A stretch of DNA of 64,000 nt from Adineta vaga (GCA_021613535.1 CP075493.1:11780001-11844000), one strand, 5' to 3'. Counted from the first letter of the stretch, positions 10,777 through 22,002 are shown. The notes: a model not told the origin generated them from the sequence alone. Made by a program: numbers and translations.

Positions 10777-12530
10777 ATGTATGACAACTCGTGTGCTTCA
10801 CTTCACACATTACCAGTCGAAATTCTTCATTGTATTTTCGATTATCTCGATATTCTAGCAATACTTTTATCGCTTCATAAAACTTGTCGACGATTAAGAG
10901 CAGTTGTTAATAACTATGATCGATATATCATTGATTTCAATCAAATAACATCATCCAATCTTCGACATATTTGTTATTCGATTAAACCTAGTCGAATTCA
11001 ATTTCTAACATTATCTCATTCGGCCGAAAGATGTGATAGACTTACTTTATTTAATTCATTGTTTCGAGTGAAACAATTTACGCATGTTCAAACTTTGACA
11101 TTGATTGAAATTAAAGAAACTCAATTAAGAAATATTTTAAAACATGTTGATATTTCGTCGCTTACTTCCCTTACAATTGATGCTAAACAGGAATCAATAC
11201 TGGATATCATGCGAGTTCAACAGCGACATATCTTACATCAATATTAATACGATCGAAATTGCGTAAACTGGTCTTAAATATTCCATCTGATCGAATCGAT
11301 AACGTTGAATATTTTGGCAAATGTTTAATTGAATATTTAGAGATTGGTGAATGTAAACATTTCAATCAGATCAATAGAATTCTTTGCTGTATGCCTCGAT
11401 TAAGTACACTTATTATTGGAACTTGTTTGATGAAATATATTGATCAGACTAATGTAGTAACTTTCGAACATATAAAGATGCTTGGACTTAAAAATCTGGG
11501 TATGACAATTGATCATCTTGAATCGTTTCTTCGAGTAATGCCTTCGTTAACACGTTTACAATTGAATGGTAATGGAAATTTTTTGGATGGACATCGTTGG
11601 GAAAAGTTTATTGCAAAACATCTACCTCTGTTGAATAAATTTCAATTCTGTTTTAATGAAAATCGAGTGAAACAATGGGATTTTCCAGATATGCAATCGA
11701 TCATTGAATCATTTCGAACAATATTCTGGTTAAATACAAAAAGATGGTTTGTTACTTGTGAATACAATCTATACTCACCAAAATCAATTCAACTCTATTC
11801 AAACTCTCTAGATGAATCGTCTCTCAAAACAAAATTCAAATCAAAAACAATCTCTGTGACGACATTTAAGGCAACAAAAGCCTACAATGATTCATTTATA
11901 ACGATCGTTTATGACAGAATTTTCTTTAATTTTACTAAATTAACATTAAATGATCAGCAAGAAATTAGTAATTATTCTTTATTTCGCAAAATGAAAAGAC
12001 TTGGACTCAAATTCGGTGCTGATCGACCTACCATTGATTGGATTTCATTTATTTCTAAGTGTGTTGATCTAACAACTATTGCGCGTATCATAATGACGGA
12101 CTCCGTAATTTTTAATAATCATTCGGACATATTTGTCGATATAAAACGTTTCCTTCGACAGGTATGCAAAATTAATTCACTTGTTATACATGATTCATCA
12201 ACGAACAAAAGCTTCTCTATGACAGCGAATATTATCCGTTCAATAATACCTTGTCATGTTCGATATTTAACAGTACCAATGAAGAATTTAGATGAAATTA
12301 AAATACTACTTGAACGTCAAACAAATTTAACATGTATAAAATTCTTTATCAATCAAACACAATGTTTGAATGATTTTAATCAATGGTTGAATACAAAGAC
12401 AAATGATATGTCGTATGAAATAGAAAATGGTTCATTAACTGTATGGATTAAGAAGAATCACAAGATTGAATCAAGTGAAATAACAGTTTCTAACAAACGA
12501 ATGAAACTATCTGACGATCGTTATGACTAG
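10777..12530 (+). CDS. F-box protein with degenerate LRRs, frameshifted
   Basis: The N terminus has an F-box: LPVEILHCIFDYLD (about residues 12-25), followed by the usual hydrophobic pattern to about residue 50. F-boxes bind Skp1 in SCF ubiquitin ligases. The rest (about 530 residues) is made of irregular leucine-rich units such as LRKLVLNIP and LTRLQLNGNG, as in FBXL-type substrate receptors that are strongly expanded in bdelloids. The first frame ends at TAA 11245-11247, but the family-like sequence resumes in another frame from about 11220 (ATYLTSIL...), so one base appears lost there. No intron signals flank the junction. The substrate is unknown. Confidence 0.75.
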
Positions 12531-12919
12531 TTAGTACAAACTATAAATCATAATGAATTTACTCGAGAATATTTGGTCGTTGTAAAAATGTACGACATAC
12601 TGATTTCTTTATATGATTGTTTACCTAGTAATGATAAAACCTTCACTTGAATAGTTATTTTGAGTTTAAATCTACATGCTTAGTTTTTAATAGAAACGTT
12701 TCGTTCCAAGGACACAGCAGTTATTTTTCTTTGTTTTTTTTTGTCAAGAAAAGATGCGCAGGCGATGAAATATTTTTCATCCACCTGTTCTCATTCTCAG
12801 CATATTCAACATAGATAGTTTATCATCCGATTTTTTAATCAAATATAATCAGTTAAACTGATTTTTATCGATCGTAAGATTCGAGTAACGTAAATTCTAA
12901 CGAGATTTTCTTTAGAAAA
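12531..12919. other. Intergenic region, nothing recognised
   Basis: This is AT-rich spacer between two same-strand genes. No TATA box of the kind seen elsewhere in the window is evident. Confidence 0.5.
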
Positions 12920-14140
12920 ATGAAATTGTCTCTTGTTTTAATATTTATCTATGGTTACCTTTGTCATGCTAATGACATTTGGTATCAAACCGATATGTCA
13001 ACAACTCTTGTTCCACCATTTCAAAGTGTATACACAATATTACAACAAAATATTATCAGTAGATTATCTACACTTGATTCAAATTCCTTACCAACCGATG
13101 AAAATACTTTGTCATCTATAACATCAATGTTTTATTGTGAAATTGACAAATTAATTAAAAATCTCGATGTTTCAGTTACAGCTAGTAACAATATTCGCCT
13201 CAAAGTTGATCAGAAATTGGCCAATATCGTTAGTGACATTCTAGCGAAAGAAAATGAAATTGCTCGTACTAACAATCAAATTCAAAATATGAACGGAAAT
13301 ATTCAATCGAAACAAGCACAAATCAATGCAGCTGAACAATCTGTTGTACAAGCTCAAAATTCCGTCAATGAAGCTCAAAATGCATTACAACGTGCTGAAA
13401 AAGAAGTTGAAGATGCAAAATTATGTACTGGCTTATTTGGTCGACGAAAACGTTTTCTTGGTAATGTCTGGAATTCAATTCAAAATTCTGTCTTAAAACC
13501 AATCGAATCAGCCGTTAATCAAGCTGGTAATGCGATTGGTTCAGCAGCCAATACCGTTGGTAATGCCATTGGATCGGCAGCTAATGCAGCTGGTAATGCT
13601 ATCGTTGATAATGTTGTCAAACCAGTTTGTAGTGTTATTAATTTTCAACAAGTTGACAATGCTATGCGAAATGTTGAAAATAAGAAAAATAATTTAGTTA
13701 ATGCTAGAAATCAAGTTCAGACATATAAAAATGATTTAAATTCCATGAAAAATGATTTAATTACGTTTAATGCACAATTATATAATTTTAATTATCAATT
13801 AAATCAATTAAAAAATTCCTTAGTTTCATTACCTAAGGAACAGCATATTATCTTAGCTATCCATCAAAAATTAACAAATATTGTTGGTTCAATACGATCG
13901 GCATTCAGTGGATCAACATCCTTTCTAAATTCCATGGCAACAATTATTGATTTCGATTTAATTACTTTACCATTAAATGCTGTTTATGATGAATTACAAC
14001 AAAATCAATTCATGGGATCGTTCAATATTGGTAAATTATCAGTTCAACAAGTAAATCAAGCAAAAACAGGTTTACAAGCATTGATTGCTGCAATGATCAA
14101 TGTACCCTTCGATATGGGAAATACACGTTGTTCTAATTAA
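12920..14140 (+). CDS. Secreted coiled-coil protein with furin-type site
   Basis: This is an intact single-exon frame of 406 residues with a signal peptide (MKLSLVLIFIYGYLCHA). Residues about 85-165 form a coiled coil with regular heptads of Asn/Gln/Ala. A dibasic motif GRRKRFLG (about 174-181) resembles a proprotein-convertase site. Small-residue repeats follow, with units of GNAIGSAAN (about 200-230), then a second coiled coil (about 245-300) and a C-terminal helical region with two cysteine-flanked ends. I do not recognise a named family. Helix, cleavable link, small-residue amphipathic segment, then helix is an arrangement also used by helical pore formers and by structural secreted proteins, so function is open. 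Confidence 0.7.
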   Translation: MKLSLVLIFIYGYLCHANDIWYQTDMSTTLVPPFQSVYTILQQNIISRLSTLDSNSLPTDENTLSSITSMFYCEIDKLIKNLDVSVTASNNIRLKVDQKLANIVSDILAKENEIARTNNQIQNMNGNIQSKQAQINAAEQSVVQAQNSVNEAQNALQRAEKEVEDAKLCTGLFGRRKRFLGNVWNSIQNSVLKPIESAVNQAGNAIGSAANTVGNAIGSAANAAGNAIVDNVVKPVCSVINFQQVDNAMRNVENKKNNLVNARNQVQTYKNDLNSMKNDLITFNAQLYNFNYQLNQLKNSLVSLPKEQHIILAIHQKLTNIVGSIRSAFSGSTSFLNSMATIIDFDLITLPLNAVYDELQQNQFMGSFNIGKLSVQQVNQAKTGLQALIAAMINVPFDMGNTRCSN

Positions 14141-14194
14141 TCATACAATGTATTCGCTTTGTTTTCTTTTATTTCAAAATGTTTTTTTTGAAAT

Positions 14195-14200
14195 AATAAA
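14195..14200 (+). terminator. Poly(A) signal AATAAA
   Basis: AATAAA lies 55 bases after the stop codon at 14140. Confidence 0.45.
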
Positions 14201-14631
14201 GAAAATAATCTAAAATCAATTAAAATCATAAAATCTCAGAATCCTCTCATCGACAAATAGTAGGTGCAATAGTTAGAGCAAGCTGTACTTCTCCTCATCA
14301 TCAAAAAATCGATTCAAATCAGATTTTTTACCGTTTCTTTTTACATGGGATATACCGTTTGACTCGTGATTTTATGTCAATTTGATTCTGTAGGGAAGAA
14401 AATAAAGGTAAATATTGATTATTATTCATCATAACGTCATTTCTTCGATTAGTTTTAATGTATTTTTTGTTGTTGTGCAAGTGTTTCGATAGTATAATTA
14501 CGTCATACATCCTTTCAAAATATTTATGATTTGAAGAATATTCTTCGCAAAGAAAACATGTGTAAATATAATGCTCACAAAAAATATGTTTTATTTTTAT
14601 TTTGTATTCTGTAAACAAGTTGATTTATGCA
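14201..14631. other. Intergenic region, no gene seen
   Basis: A 96-codon minus-strand frame (14328-14618) has no domain, no good context and skewed composition, so it is not called. Confidence 0.5.
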
Positions 14632-15539
14632 ATGAGCAAATCAAGAATGACAATCTGCACACCAATGATCTTCTTAGGTTCATCTTTTAAGTCAATGGAT
14701 CGGATAAATACAGACGAGATTTCTTCTCTCATTCGAACTGGTCAGCTAGAGATTAAAAATACTTTTATTCAAATCTATGAGAGTGAAGAAATACGCAATG
14801 CGTTCTCCTATCGTCAACATGGTTTTGAATATTGGCAATTGGAAGGTAGTATTCTCGACGCAGTGTTTCAAATGGCGAGAAGATCTAATGAGAGAGAAAA
14901 TCGAATCTTTCTACGACAGGCCATTGTTCCTTTAGTGATCGAATGGGGTCGTCGACAGAACTTTCAATTCAATGTCATGGTACCTGTGGACACGGTATAC
15001 AGAGATTCAAATCACAAGCAAAATAATAATGCTTTTGGTCCAGTATGTTTTGCTCATATCGATTTTTCCACTATAGATCTTATTGAAACATTTCTTCATT
15101 TTAAAAATACATGGAAAATTAATATTGAATTGGCTCTTGGTAGACAACCTCATACGCTGACAGATGAACAATATGCTAGTATTCATGTAGAAAAAATGAT
15201 AAATCTATGGATACCACTCTCTTCTTGTTCTACTAAAAATACGCTGGCCGTTATGGATTGTAGTTCATTTGGTCAATTTAATCAAGAAATACAACCGTAT
15301 ACTGCTATAAGAAAATCAGGTGATTATTTCACTGCATTAGGTTTGTATTCAAGCAGAACCATCGATGGATCAGTCAATCCGATATGAAACTAGGTGATGC
15401 AGTAGTATTTGATAGTTTAAAAACGCCACACTCTGCTGTATTAATTGATCGACCAGATGCTTTGCAAGAACATCGACAAAGTGTTGAAATTCGTGTTTTA
15501 TTTTTGAATGTACCTGCAGATCTTCTCACATTTGAATAA
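14632..15539 (+). CDS. 2OG-Fe(II) dioxygenase-like protein (CmcJ-like), frameshifted
   Basis: The first true ATG is at 14632. The protein (about 300 residues) has the iron-binding layout of the CmcJ/AsaB-like oxygenases: AHIDFS with His-x-Asp near residue 141, then NLWIPLSS near 191, then a distal His in KTPHSAV followed by an Arg in VEIRVLFL. Members of that family use 2-oxoglutarate and iron to oxidise small molecules; the substrate is unknown here. The frame stops at TGA 15385-15387 and continues in the next frame from ATG 15384, just before LGDAVVFDS, so one base is probably missing. Without the second part the distal His and Arg would be lost. No introns are seen. Confidence 0.6.
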
Positions 15540-15906
15540 GCACTGCTTTTGAATAGTAAAAAGAAAAACCCGTACCATATAGTTGATATGCTCAAATATC
15601 GACAAACTTCATTATTTCATAAGGTGAGAAAAAGAAAATCTTTTCATATAAGCTAGATAGAATTAATTATGTGAGTAGAGATCAAACAGGATAAATACAA
15701 CAGTAAAGCTGTAAAATTTTTAATTAAAGTTTTGATTTTACAAAAACTTGCTCTTTTTAAAAACCATCCGCTGTGAACAATATATAAATTTATATAGCAG
15801 TGTTTCATCGTACGTTAATTGAAAGATTCATCTGTATTACTGCACTGATTGTCTTTCACGCACATTTAGCGAGTTTACTTATGTAAATACAAAGAGGTGT
15901 TTTATA
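15540..15906. other. Intergenic region
   Basis: Spacer with AT-rich sequence and a TATATAAATT run near 15780. No gene was recognised. Confidence 0.45.
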
Positions 15907-16864
15907 ATGAACGACGCAGATATTATTCGAATTTTTATTTTTGTTCGATTTATATTACATTTCATCAATATTATTGGATCATGTTTATATGCTCTACCAT
16001 TTTGCTTTATTCAATGATTTCGTAAACCAGTTCATCTTCTAAGTTTGAATGTATGCATAGCTGCATTGTGTTTCTCTATTTATTCTCTAATTTATCAAAT
16101 ATTGAATATATTTTATCCTACTCTATTCTGGTCTTCAAGATCATGTCTACCAATTACTTATATGCAAAATGTATTTATTTGGCAAGTACTTTGTGCCTTA
16201 TGTATAGTTTCAATCAATCGATATTGTATTGTCATGTGTAAAAACAAAGTCTTTTTTCAAACTATCAAATGGGCTGTGATATGTATCAGTGGTCAATGTA
16301 TATCTACGATATTGTTACTTACACCAATTTTTGTCTCGAATCCTGCTGTAAATAGAATTGAACTTAAATATTTCATCAAATTTTCTTGTTTTCTTCTTAT
16401 TTCTCTAGTCTTGCTTGGTCGTAGGTCTTGAGTTGGGTTATCGAATATATCTATTCATCATTACAATCATTATACCTTCAATAACATTTATTATTACGAA
16501 TAGTATCATTTTTGTCCATGTTCGAAGATCAACACGACTTGTTCAACCATTCAATAGCAAAGGTATTCAATCCTCCATTCTTAGTATTCGTGATGTTCGT
16601 TTATTGAAACACATTGTTTTTATGTTTGTCATCTTTTTTACTGGTTGGATTCCAATCTATGTCGTACGAATATTTAATGGAACTTCAATCGCTTTTTCAC
16701 CGGTTTTACACAATATTCTAGGAACACTACCAATTCTAGCCCTACTAGTAACTATTATCGATCTTTTCTCATTTAATCATGAATTACAAAAATATTTTAC
16801 TAGACAACCATTAATACGTCAAATGATTTCTTTAAGAAAATGTATTAGAAAATTCAAATCATAA
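15907..16864 (+). pseudogene. Class-A GPCR, broken
   Basis: Starting at ATG 15907, the frame gives a TM1-like helix and then meets TGA at 16015-16017 right after it. The same frame goes on with TM2-TM4 (about 16045-16415), including a TM3 end that reads SINRYCIV in place of the DRY motif. Near 16415 the frame shifts by one, and TM5-TM7 follow (16415-16800), with IIIPSITFIITN, then a basic loop with VRRST, and TM6 FFTGWIPIYVVR. A stop plus a frameshift make this the most clearly broken receptor here. Intact relatives act at the plasma membrane through G proteins. The ligand is unknown. Confidence 0.75.
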
Positions 16865-17024
16865 TATAATCCTGCACCACTTTGTGTCTACTGACATCTT
16901 TTCTTCTCCTTTTTCTATCGTTTGTTTTATCAAACCAATACTGCTTAAAGTACACACTGTCAAAACACGCATGAAAATACACTTTTTTTAAAATTTAGTT
17001 AAAAAATCTCCTTGTTTAGTATAT

Positions 17025-17739
17025 ATGAGTGTACCGAATATGGAAACAATTGAAAATTTGTATACAACAGAATCACTGTATCTTCCTTTGAAAATACTTG
17101 TTCTTCCGGAATTTCATCAAAATGTCAAGGATTTGAAGCGTAAAGCAAAAACATTATTGAAAACCTTGAAAGATGTAGCAACGTTTCATTTTGCTAATAA
17201 TACACAACTTTATCATAGTACAAATGACAGAAAAGTACAATCCCTTCCCACTTTCGATAATCAAAATCAGCAGTATTCAACGTTTCTTTACATTATCTTG
17301 ATCAGTTATGTAAATCAGCAGGACCTTTCAATGGTATCCTTGGCTTTGCAGTATGTAGTTTTATTTTGTTTTGTAAACGAAGCATGCATTATGTTTTCGC
17401 ATGTAGGAAGGAGCTTCGTTAGGTGGTATCATAAGTGGATTACAGCCATTGGGTAATATTTCATTTAATTTTGTTATTCTGATCTCTGGACTAGCTTCAC
17501 GAATTGAAGCTTATCAAGATTTAATGAAATCAATGTATATTAAAAATATATCTTCTCTACATATCTATGGAACGAAAGATGGTTCAAGCAATAATGAACG
17601 AACATTACAACTAGCAGCATCGTTTGAAAATTCAAAAATTATCATGCACCGAGGAAGTCGATTTACATCAAAAACATGGCCATATACTGAGATTAAAGAA
17701 TTTTTACTAGAACAGCAGAAGTTCTTTCGACGAAACTAA
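17025..17739 (+). CDS. FSH1/OVCA2-like serine hydrolase, catalytic Ser absent
   Basis: The order of blocks fits FSH1-type alpha/beta hydrolases: KILVLPEFHQN at the N terminus, then GPFNGILGFA, the nucleophile elbow, then GNISFNFVILISGL, and a C-terminal IYGTKDG block that carries the acidic residue. Normal members have GFSxG at the elbow. Here a 56-base intron (17351-17406) splits it and the joined codons give GFA-EGAS, so the nucleophile serine is alanine. The HGGS-like region near the end reads MHRGSRF, where a catalytic histidine would follow a glycine-rich turn. One base also appears missing near 17325, between the first 100 codons and the GPFNG block. The protein is probably non-catalytic or the locus is decaying. 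Confidence 0.65.
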
Positions 17740-17772
17740 ATACGTCCGCTAATAATTCATCCATGACATTAG

Positions 17773-19983
17773 ATGAGAAGAACGAAGCAACTATCTTCCT
17801 CCGACAACGCAAACAGAAAGGAGTCGATTTATCGAGTTCTCCACGAAGAAACGATGGAGAATATGATTAACCATCTCGATAAGTATCTATTGGATGATGT
17901 TATGTCCCTTATTTGGTCGAAACGAACCAAATTTCATCGTAGTGAAACGAATGATGATCATAATAAAATGAACATACTGTTTTTCTATCATTGGATACAA
18001 GTGTATCTGAGAACACCAGATGAAGTTCTTTCGATGCATCTCAGTAAAATTCCCAAATATGGTGATTGGAGTGATTTGAAAAGTATCTATATATATGCTG
18101 ATCGAATGAAAGATACATTTCCAAGTGAAATAATATTGTTGGAAAAACTCAAACTAGCATGTGTTAAAATGATAGGTGATCAACTAAAACATGATTATGA
18201 AATTGTATTGAAACAATTAAAGAAAGATTCTGATGGAAAGATTGAATCAAGAAAAACTGAAAATCAGAATTGGATTAGTCTTTGTGTTTATGAAACTCCA
18301 CAAATCTCAAATAATCCAAAAGAAATAACAACGAGTAAGAATTCTTTCTTTATTCATTTTCCATTGTCTCATAATTGTAATCGATGATAATTTTTATTTA
18401 GTTATGGCAAAAGAAATTGCCGAATATTTACAATCATTATTCATAGAAAAAACTCAGGCATATCAAAATTATAGAACTATAATAATGACAATCCGTCGAC
18501 AATTAAAAACAACAGGATTGATTTTTCTTGAAGAACAAGTTGCATGGAAAGATCGACCACTATTCTGCACTCGACAACAACGAGAAGAATTTTTAGCTGC
18601 TACTCCTTCATCGAACGTTATACATCCTCAACCACAACCAAGTAAGTTTCTCTTTTGATAGTTTTCATACGAAATTGACATGTTATTCATTTAAGTTGTT
18701 CCATGTCTTTTGGAAGAACTTCAACCACTCTTAGAATATTTAACAGCAAATAAACCTGGCCCATCTGATGATAAGCAATCAATCGTATTTCCACGTGGCA
18801 CGATTATGTCTGGTGGACGATTAGATATGTGTAAACAAGCAGTAGGTCCTCAAGGAGTTCAACCACTACTCAATGCCATGAAACACAGTTCTACCGTTAC
18901 TCGCTTATTACTTGGTATGAACTTTTGAATCGTTTTTATCGGAACAAATGATCATTGAGATTATGTTTAGGAAACAATATTGTCGGACGACCAGGAGCTG
19001 AAGCTATATCTGAATATATTCGTTTTAATCCTAATTCGACTGTTGATACATGGTATATTGCTTGTAATAGATTTGATAGTGATAGTATTTCACTCATATG
19101 CGATGCTTTGGCTACTGATACAAAAGTAAAATCACTTTGGTTAAAACGCAATCCAATTCTACCTTCTGGAGTTGTTCATATTGCTCGAATGTTAACAAGC
19201 AATACTTATCTACAAACATTAGATCTTCTTAATACTGGCTTATTAGATCAAGGATGTGAGATTTTGTTCAATGCTTTAAAACTAAATCACACTTTAAAAC
19301 ATCTATACATTGATGGCAATGGTATCAAAAGTGGACAAACAATACGTTTATATTTTGAACAAAATTATAATCATTTAGAAACATTATATATGTCTTGTAA
19401 TAACTTAGGTGATGTAGGTTCATGTGAAATAGCAGCAGGACTCAAATATGATCAATGTTTAAGACGACTTAGTTTAGCATCAAATTCAGTTGGTTTCAAT
19501 GGTGCACGAGCTCTAGCGGATGTTTTGATTCATCATCCAACACTTCAACAATTAGATCTTGGGTTTTTGAAATCAACCACTCTACTTGGTGGTTTAGATA
19601 ATATTCTTAAAGATGATGGAGCAGCAGAAATTAGTCGACTAATTCAATTTAATCATCAAATTCGTTCTATTGATCTTACACGGAACGGAATATCACAACA
19701 AGGAGTAATACAATTAAGAGATGCTCTAAAAACAAATCATACATTAACATCATTAAAAGGAATATCATTCAAACAAATACATGATACAACAATCAAAAAG
19801 GAAATAAACTCAATGTTAACAGCAAACTTAATCGAATGGGGTAAACAAGTTCTGACTGCTGACGCTGATAATACTTCACAATTAACTACGAATGATTATT
19901 TAACAAAAGGAAAAGAATTGGACAATGCTGTCAATTATCCTGAACATATAACTGAAGTTACTAGTTATTATAGAATACAATAA
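17773..19983 (+). CDS. DUF2828/TROVE-like helical region fused to RNI-type LRRs
   Basis: Four exons join cleanly, all in phase 1: 17773-18334, 18402-18641, 18696-18914 and 18971-19983. The N-terminal 270 residues read like DUF2828/TROVE-type helical repeats: VLSMHLSKIPKYGDWSDL, then later YQNYRTIIMTIRRQLKTT. In that family this fold, relative of Ro60, binds small RNAs. The C-terminal 400 residues are ribonuclease-inhibitor-like leucine-rich repeats, about eleven, with units such as LKHLYIDGNGIKSGQ and LRRLSLASNSVGFNGARALA, as in NLR sensors. There is no NACHT domain and the VWA-type half of TROVE proteins is missing, replaced by the LRRs. A ligand-sensing or RNA-binding role is inferred. AATAAA at 20047 is the likely 3' end. 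Confidence 0.7.
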
Positions 19984-20046
19984 TAATACAATCGTACGTT
20001 TTCATGAATTGAAAAATTGGATCAAAAATTTGTGATAAAAAAGAAA

Positions 20047-20052
20047 AATAAA
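20047..20052 (+). terminator. Poly(A) signal AATAAA
   Basis: AATAAA lies 64 bases after the LRR gene stop. Confidence 0.45.
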
Positions 20053-20257
20053 GTTTGATTTTGTGAAAAACGTTTTACATAAATATCGATTATACTCATA
20101 AGACTTGTATTATATTTCACTTCGTAATTTCAGTAGGATCATGGTAGAAGCCTTCATTTAATTATCAATAGATTATAACTTTTGAAAAAAGTAAAAGCAA
20201 AACAAGTGCTTTTGTATTTTTTGTCTATGGCAATAATAACAAAGATTAGACAGGGGA

Positions 20258-20265
20258 TATAAATA
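20258..20265 (+). promoter_or_regulatory. TATA box of amidase gene
   Basis: GGGGATATAAATAC gives a strong TATAAATA. It lies upstream of a probable 5'-UTR intron (20317-20406, GTAAGTAA to TATAG), which explains the larger distance to the ATG at 20416. Confidence 0.5.
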
Positions 20266-20415
20266 CTGATATACATTGATATGAGTTAGATAAAACGGTA
20301 TCACCTCATCTAGAATGTAAGTAATTGCTTGACTCTTCGATAGTTTTCGAGAGCAAAAAGATGAAGAGAAAAAACGATTTAAATTTATATCCTTTATATT
20401 ATATAGAATCTGGCA

Positions 20416-21306
20416 ATGTGGATTCGTATGCAATTGGTGGTAATGGTGATTTTGCCTTTGATCACTTTTGGGCAACAATATGGAACGTGTACAGCAAGAA
20501 ATGGTCGTAAAGGTGAATGTATAAGCACTAGTAAATGTGCATCCAATAGTGGAGCATCAGATCCAGCAAATCTTTGTCCTGGTGATCAAACAATTCAATG
20601 TTGCACATATCGTACGTGCACAAATAGCAAAGGTGTGGCAGGTCAATGTCAACCCACCTCAACATGTACAGGAAGTTCTGATCCAGCCAATCTCTGTCCT
20701 GGTGGTAATAACATTCAATGTTGTACAACTGGTTCTGCTCCAACTGGTCCTAGTCCAAGTAAACCGATAAACACGATGCTTACAGGTTTAGCTGATATTC
20801 TTCGTGGTGCTGGTCTCAATGTTGTTGAAGTTGCTGGTTGGAGAACTCGTGGTCACGGTGTAATGTCATCCGTGAAGGGTATTGTTGTTCACCATACAGC
20901 CGGTCCAGCTTCAGGTGATTTTCCCTCATTGGCAGTTATTCGTGATGGTACTTCTAGCCTTGCTGGTCCACTCTCTCAACTTGGACTTGGCCGTTCAGGA
21001 ACTTGGTTTGTTATTGCTGCCGGTCGTTGCTATCATGCTGGTAGTACCCTTGATGATTCTATCTATGGAAATAATAACGCCATTGGTATCGAAGCTGAAG
21101 GAGTTGGTCTTCCAGCAACTGATAGTGGACATGGATATTGGCCCGAAGTACAATATCAAAGTTATCTTAGAGGTGTTAGAGCTCTCAAAAATGCTTATGG
21201 TGTTCCAACTGCTCGTGTACTCGGCCATAAAGAAGCAGCAGTACCAAAAGGTCGTAAAATTGATCCTAACTTTTCAATGGCTGAATTTCGTGCTCAACTT
21301 GGTTAA
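20416..21306 (+). CDS. Secreted N-acetylmuramoyl-L-alanine amidase with two Cys-rich modules
   Basis: The protein has 296 residues and a signal peptide (best from the second ATG, 20428: MQLVVMVILPLITFG). Two tandem modules follow, each with a GxCxxxxG start and an end reading PANLCPG-x5-QCC. The C-terminal 145 residues are an Amidase_2 domain of bacterial/phage-lysin style. GIVVHHTAGP supplies the first zinc histidine (about residue 156), AIGIEAEG the general base region, and GHKEAAVPKGRKIDP the second histidine and third metal ligand. The reaction is cleavage of the lactyl-peptide bond of peptidoglycan. It is shorter and different from animal PGRPs, so lateral transfer from bacteria (actinobacterial or phage type) with host-type modules added is likely. 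A role in digesting or defending against bacteria is inferred. Confidence 0.85.
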   Translation: MWIRMQLVVMVILPLITFGQQYGTCTARNGRKGECISTSKCASNSGASDPANLCPGDQTIQCCTYRTCTNSKGVAGQCQPTSTCTGSSDPANLCPGGNNIQCCTTGSAPTGPSPSKPINTMLTGLADILRGAGLNVVEVAGWRTRGHGVMSSVKGIVVHHTAGPASGDFPSLAVIRDGTSSLAGPLSQLGLGRSGTWFVIAAGRCYHAGSTLDDSIYGNNNAIGIEAEGVGLPATDSGHGYWPEVQYQSYLRGVRALKNAYGVPTARVLGHKEAAVPKGRKIDPNFSMAEFRAQLG

Positions 21307-21506
21307 ATTGATGTGAATTTGTTCTTTTTTTTCTCTCTAATAATCTGTTGAATAGATAATGAATTCACTCGAACAATAGTTTTCATTTATATCGCCTATA
21401 CACATTGAAAGATACGAAGACTGCTCTTATACTGTTTTATTTAGTGTGAATAATTCATCACATTTTTGAATCAGTTTACAAAAGAAAAGAATAGTCAATA
21501 TACATA

Positions 21507-21728
21507 TTACTGTATAAAATTTGAGTTTTGTACTCTATGATACCTGATGTATGGTATATCATTACCGATAGATGGTAGTGGATCACAATGAAATCCATAC
21601 ATTTGTGGTGAAATATTTTCTAAACGAATCATTCCAGTTCTTTCCATAGGTTGACCATAGGGAATAGTATTTGGTCCAAGAAGTAAATTCATGTCCATTG
21701 GAATATTGTAATATATAATAAAGTCCAA
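21507..21728 (-). CDS. Probable terminal exon of a secreted protein
   Basis: A good acceptor (ATTATTGCAG just above 21728) opens a phase-0 exon encoding about 73 residues to TAA, including NIPMDMNLLLGPNTIPYG and a Cys in FHCDPLPS. It could be the last exon of the gene at 22003-23098, joined from a weak donor (GTTATC near 22040), or the remains of another gene. No family was recognised. Confidence 0.35.
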   Translation of the reverse strand: MDFIIYYNIPMDMNLLLGPNTIPYGQPMERTGMIRLENISPQMYGFHCDPLPSIGNDIPYIRYHRVQNSNFIQ

Positions 21729-22002
21729 CTGCAATAATGATTGATATGTAAAATAACAAGAATATACACGTAAATGTTTGTATATATATTGACAGAAAGA
21801 TGTATGAAAAAAATAAGAAAATTTATCATCAATCAATTGAAAGTTACACTATTCATTTTTATATTCTGCGTATATGACAATACAACATATTTACATATTT
21901 GATGAGACATGGGAAAACGTCATCATTCTTTATTTGTGCAATTAAACGCCTACAAATAATTACTTTTTTTTTATAATGATAAAAATATGAATTCTAACAA
22001 TG

